Assembly (NCBI GenBank): GCA_020027305.1
Contig: JAHRAM010000153.1
Location: 1 to 8,504 of the forward strand
Source of the DNA: Acidimicrobiia bacterium
Lineage (GTDB): Bacteria > Actinomycetota > Acidimicrobiia > Acidimicrobiales > Hopanoidiivorantaceae
Direction: 5' to 3'
DNA length: 8,504 bases
The position numbers and the translations under genes are program-made. The notes below the pieces were generated by a model, which worked only from the letters and a program-made list of their open reading frames with translations, made no database searches and was not told where the DNA came from. Below are positions 6,876 through 8,504 of the stretch, piece after piece; the stretch's first letter is position 1; each line of letters opens with the position of its first letter.

Positions 6876-7760
6876 TTATTGGTTTTGTGGAACTTTAAAT
6901 CCGTGATCTTTTAGAATTTGCTTGGCCTTTTCATTTGTCGTTATAAAATCTATGAACGATCTTGTTAAGAGGTGCTCGTTTTGAAGAGAGGTCAAGAAAT
7001 AATTGTTTTCACGAATCGCTTGTGGAATATTGTCTATAGTTATGCCAATTAAATTATTAGCAGCTAACACATCAACTTTATAAATGAGTGCAACATCTAG
7101 TTCGCCTGCTAAAAGTTTTTGAAGCACTGATCTTGCGCTGGATTCATAAGTGCTTGCTTTTATCGGCTCATTTATTTCACCTTTGTCAATAAGATATGCA
7201 TTTATTTTGTTCGCCAAATCTCCACACGGCACATTTTCCTGACACTGTCCTATTTTAAGCTCACGATTTGCTAAATCACGAAAGCTGGTGATGTTTTTTG
7301 GGTTTCCTTCAGGCACTGCCATCACCAACTCAGACATTGCAAACTTAACTTTCTCATATCCCTGCTTTTTGTATTTTGGGTCTAACTCATCAAGCACTTT
7401 CTCATTTGCTGTGGCAAGCAGGCTGGCGGGCGCTCCATCATTGATTTGGCGAACTAAGCTGGAGCTTCCTCCAAATTGAAGTTTTATGTCAATTTCTTGG
7501 TCGGTGTTTTTCTCATAGGCAGCGCCCAAATCTTCAAAAACATTAATTAGCGAGGATGCCGAAAATATCCATAGGGTGTTTTTGTTGTGCGAACAAGAGC
7601 TCAACGAAGTAGCCAACAGCCCTGTTAGCGCCGTTATCATAATGGCAAACGATGTGAACTTGGTTAATGTGGGCTTAGCAGTTTTCAATTCTCTAGGGTT
7701 TTGTGGGTTTATTGAGTTTTTATTTGTTTGTTGCTTCGAAGATTGAGTTTGGAGGCTCAT
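6876..7760 (-). CDS. modA: Molybdate-binding lipoprotein ModA (294 aa)
   Basis: This is the extracytoplasmic substrate-binding protein that delivers molybdate (possibly tungstate) to ModB. A polar N-terminus of about 35 residues precedes a hydrophobic segment (35-52) and a lipobox-like LSSC with Cys56 as the likely lipid-anchored residue. The mature part shows the ModA pattern: WIFSASSLINVFEDL (64-78), LQFGGSSSLVRQINDGAPASLLATAN (split: FGGSSS at 96-101, GAPASLLATAN at 109-119), IGQCQENVPCG (170-180) and LAGELDVALIYKVD (217-230). The two cysteines in IGQCQENVPCG resemble what I recall of actinobacterial ModA proteins. ATG 7760 is supported by AGGGG four bases upstream (plus strand CCCCT, 7765-7769). 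It is the first gene of the modABC operon. The cytoplasmic leader before the signal segment is longer than usual, so a later start is possible, though no in-frame ATG lies between codon 1 and the hydrophobic segment. Confidence 0.92.
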   Translation of the reverse strand: MSLQTQSSKQQTNKNSINPQNPRELKTAKPTLTKFTSFAIMITALTGLLATSLSSCSHNKNTLWIFSASSLINVFEDLGAAYEKNTDQEIDIKLQFGGSSSLVRQINDGAPASLLATANEKVLDELDPKYKKQGYEKVKFAMSELVMAVPEGNPKNITSFRDLANRELKIGQCQENVPCGDLANKINAYLIDKGEINEPIKASTYESSARSVLQKLLAGELDVALIYKVDVLAANNLIGITIDNIPQAIRENNYFLTSLQNEHLLTRSFIDFITTNEKAKQILKDHGFKVPQNQ

Positions 7761-7776
7761 ACAACCCCTAATTCAA

Positions 7777-7782
7777 TTTATA
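7777..7782 (-). promoter_or_regulatory. Candidate -10 element for modABC
   Basis: On the minus strand TATAAA (7782 to 7777) lies about 16 bases before the modA start and just ahead of its AGGGG ribosome binding site. Transcription would then begin near 7770. A second TATAAA-like run lies a little further upstream (7793 to 7788), within the palindrome edge. No clear -35 box is visible, and AT-rich sequence makes chance matches common. Confidence 0.3.
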
Positions 7783-7789
7783 CTTTATT

Positions 7790-7817
7790 TATAATTAGGC
7801 TTGTAGCCTTAGTTATA
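7790..7817. promoter_or_regulatory. Imperfect palindrome between divergent modA and mscS: candidate operator
   Basis: The plus strand reads TATAATTAGGCT, TGT, AGCCTTAGTTATA. The inner arms AGGCT/AGCCT (7797-7801 and 7805-7809) pair perfectly around a 3-base centre, and outer TATAA (7790-7794) pairs with TTATA (7813-7817), with a 2- versus 3-base unpaired bulge between. It lies in the 65-bp divergent promoter region, overlapping the likely core promoters. ModE of proteobacteria recognises palindromes with TATA-containing half-sites upstream of modA, so a molybdate-responsive repressor is a reasonable guess. The inner AGGCT arms are not part of that known consensus as I recall it. Confidence 0.45.
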
Positions 7818-7819
7818 GT
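7814..7819 (+). promoter_or_regulatory. Candidate -10 element for the MscS gene (possibly leaderless transcript)
   Basis: TATAGT matches the TATAAT consensus at five of six positions and ends 6 bases before the ATG at 7826, so transcription would start at or next to the start codon. No Shine-Dalgarno sequence precedes that ATG, which fits a leaderless mRNA, common in Actinomycetota. An exact TATAAT at 7790-7795 is an alternative -10 that would give a leader of about 24 nt. No good -35 box is seen for either. Confidence 0.3.
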
Positions 7820-7825
7820 ATTTTT

Positions 7826-8504
7826 ATGCTTGGATTTTTTCCAATTTTCGCACAAACCGCAACAACATTAACTTCTGCTGTTGAGACTACTACAACAATT
7901 CCGTCTGCGGCTTCCACGAATACTTCCACCACCACTTCTACTGTTACCGATGCAGTTGAATCTGGGCTGACCAAAGCCTGTGGAGACACTCCTGGAATTG
8001 CCTGTGACTGGGTTTATAGTATTACTGAAAGTGAAACCTTGGCAAAAGGTGCTGATTGGTTAAGTGGGGCGCCGTTTAGAATCTTGCTTATCTTAGTTGG
8101 AGCATGGATTGCTGGAATGATTTTAAGGCGGGCAATCCAACATTTTGCTGCGCGATTGGTAGAAGATTCTGCTGAGCGAGAACGTAAAGGCGTAAGAAGC
8201 AGAAGCCTAAAACGATATAGGCAAATCGTTTCACTTCAAAGCAAGCGAACAACTGCGCGAACCAGAACTATAGGCTCAGTGCTTTCTTCTGTAAGTTTTG
8301 CAACAGTGTGGGCAGTTGCAGGTCTTATGATTTTGGGTGAGCTAAATGTCAATATCGGGCCATTGTTAGCGGGGGCTGGAGTTGCTGGTTTTGCCATCGG
8401 CTTTGGCGCCCAAGCAATTGTTAAAGATTTTTTGTCGGGTGTGTTTATGTTGGTTGAAGACCAGTTCGGGGTAGGCGATATTATTGATGCTGGTTTCACC
8501 ACTG
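7826..8504 (+). CDS. MscS-family mechanosensitive ion channel, 3'-truncated by the window end
   Basis: This small-conductance mechanosensitive channel family protein releases solutes across the inner membrane during hypo-osmotic stress. The 226 complete codons hold a short hydrophobic start (MLGFFPIFAQ), a Thr/Ser-rich stretch (11-43), and a first membrane segment (84-103). A basic, arginine-rich linker (about 115-148) follows, then a second membrane segment (149-171) and the pore-lining helix. That last part carries the family signature: GPLLAGAGVAGFAIGFGAQ (178-196), then AIVKDFLSGVFMLVEDQFGVGDIID (split: AIVKDFLSGVF, MLVEDQFGVGDIID). The glycine/alanine packing pattern of the pore helix is clear. 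ATG 7826 is the only start after an in-frame TAG at 7796; it has no ribosome binding site. The cytoplasmic beta and C-terminal domains lie beyond the window. The gene diverges from modA. Confidence 0.9.
   Translation, partial: MLGFFPIFAQTATTLTSAVETTTTIPSAASTNTSTTTSTVTDAVESGLTKACGDTPGIACDWVYSITESETLAKGADWLSGAPFRILLILVGAWIAGMILRRAIQHFAARLVEDSAERERKGVRSRSLKRYRQIVSLQSKRTTARTRTIGSVLSSVSFATVWAVAGLMILGELNVNIGPLLAGAGVAGFAIGFGAQAIVKDFLSGVFMLVEDQFGVGDIIDAGFTT

Noticed and set aside
8236..8502. Minus-strand open frame of 88 codons
   Set aside because: It lies wholly opposite the MscS channel coding sequence, which has strong family motifs; the minus-strand product shows no recognisable pattern.

Overview
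The window looks like a metagenomic contig from an Actinomycetota genome of moderate to low GC. The evidence is a form II CoxL-like molybdenum hydroxylase, a DrrA/DrrB-type ABC exporter whose ATPase has the TTQYLEEAD switch, a ModA with the VPCG motif I associate with actinobacterial ModA proteins, and an MscS channel ending in VEDQFGVGDIID. Class is uncertain. An aquatic, Acidimicrobiia-like lineage would fit, but nothing here proves it.

Layout. Bases 1-163 form a perfect 61-bp inverted repeat around a 41-base spacer. Read on the minus strand, 101 to 1 gives the missing N-terminal sequence of the enzyme encoded just to the right. The left end therefore looks like a fold-back (assembly or amplification chimera), and genuine sequence in the given orientation starts at about 103. 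From there to 4960 four plus-strand genes are packed with minimal spacing: the 5'-truncated coxL-like gene, a DrrA-type ATPase (14 nt later), an ABC-2 permease (4-nt GTGA overlap) and a second ABC-2 permease (7-nt gap). A short convergent gap (4961-5030) separates these from a minus-strand molybdate importer operon, modA-modB-modC (7760 to 5031). Divergent from modA across 65 bp is the start of a plus-strand MscS-family channel gene (7826 onward), cut by the window end.

How the genes fit together. CoxL-family enzymes need a molybdenum cofactor and ModABC imports molybdate, so the two ends form a plausible molybdenum neighbourhood. The exporter between them has no obvious tie to molybdenum; its substrate cannot be read from sequence. 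The modA and modC genes are visibly more AT-rich than the plus-strand cluster. ModC is unusual: altered Q-loop and signature motifs, hydrophilic inserts, and no C-terminal molybdate-binding domain. I see no RNA genes, insertion sequences, CRISPR arrays or phage genes. I also see no convincing new multi-gene system; the most useful observations are the fold-back, the odd ModC, and a palindrome between modA and mscS.
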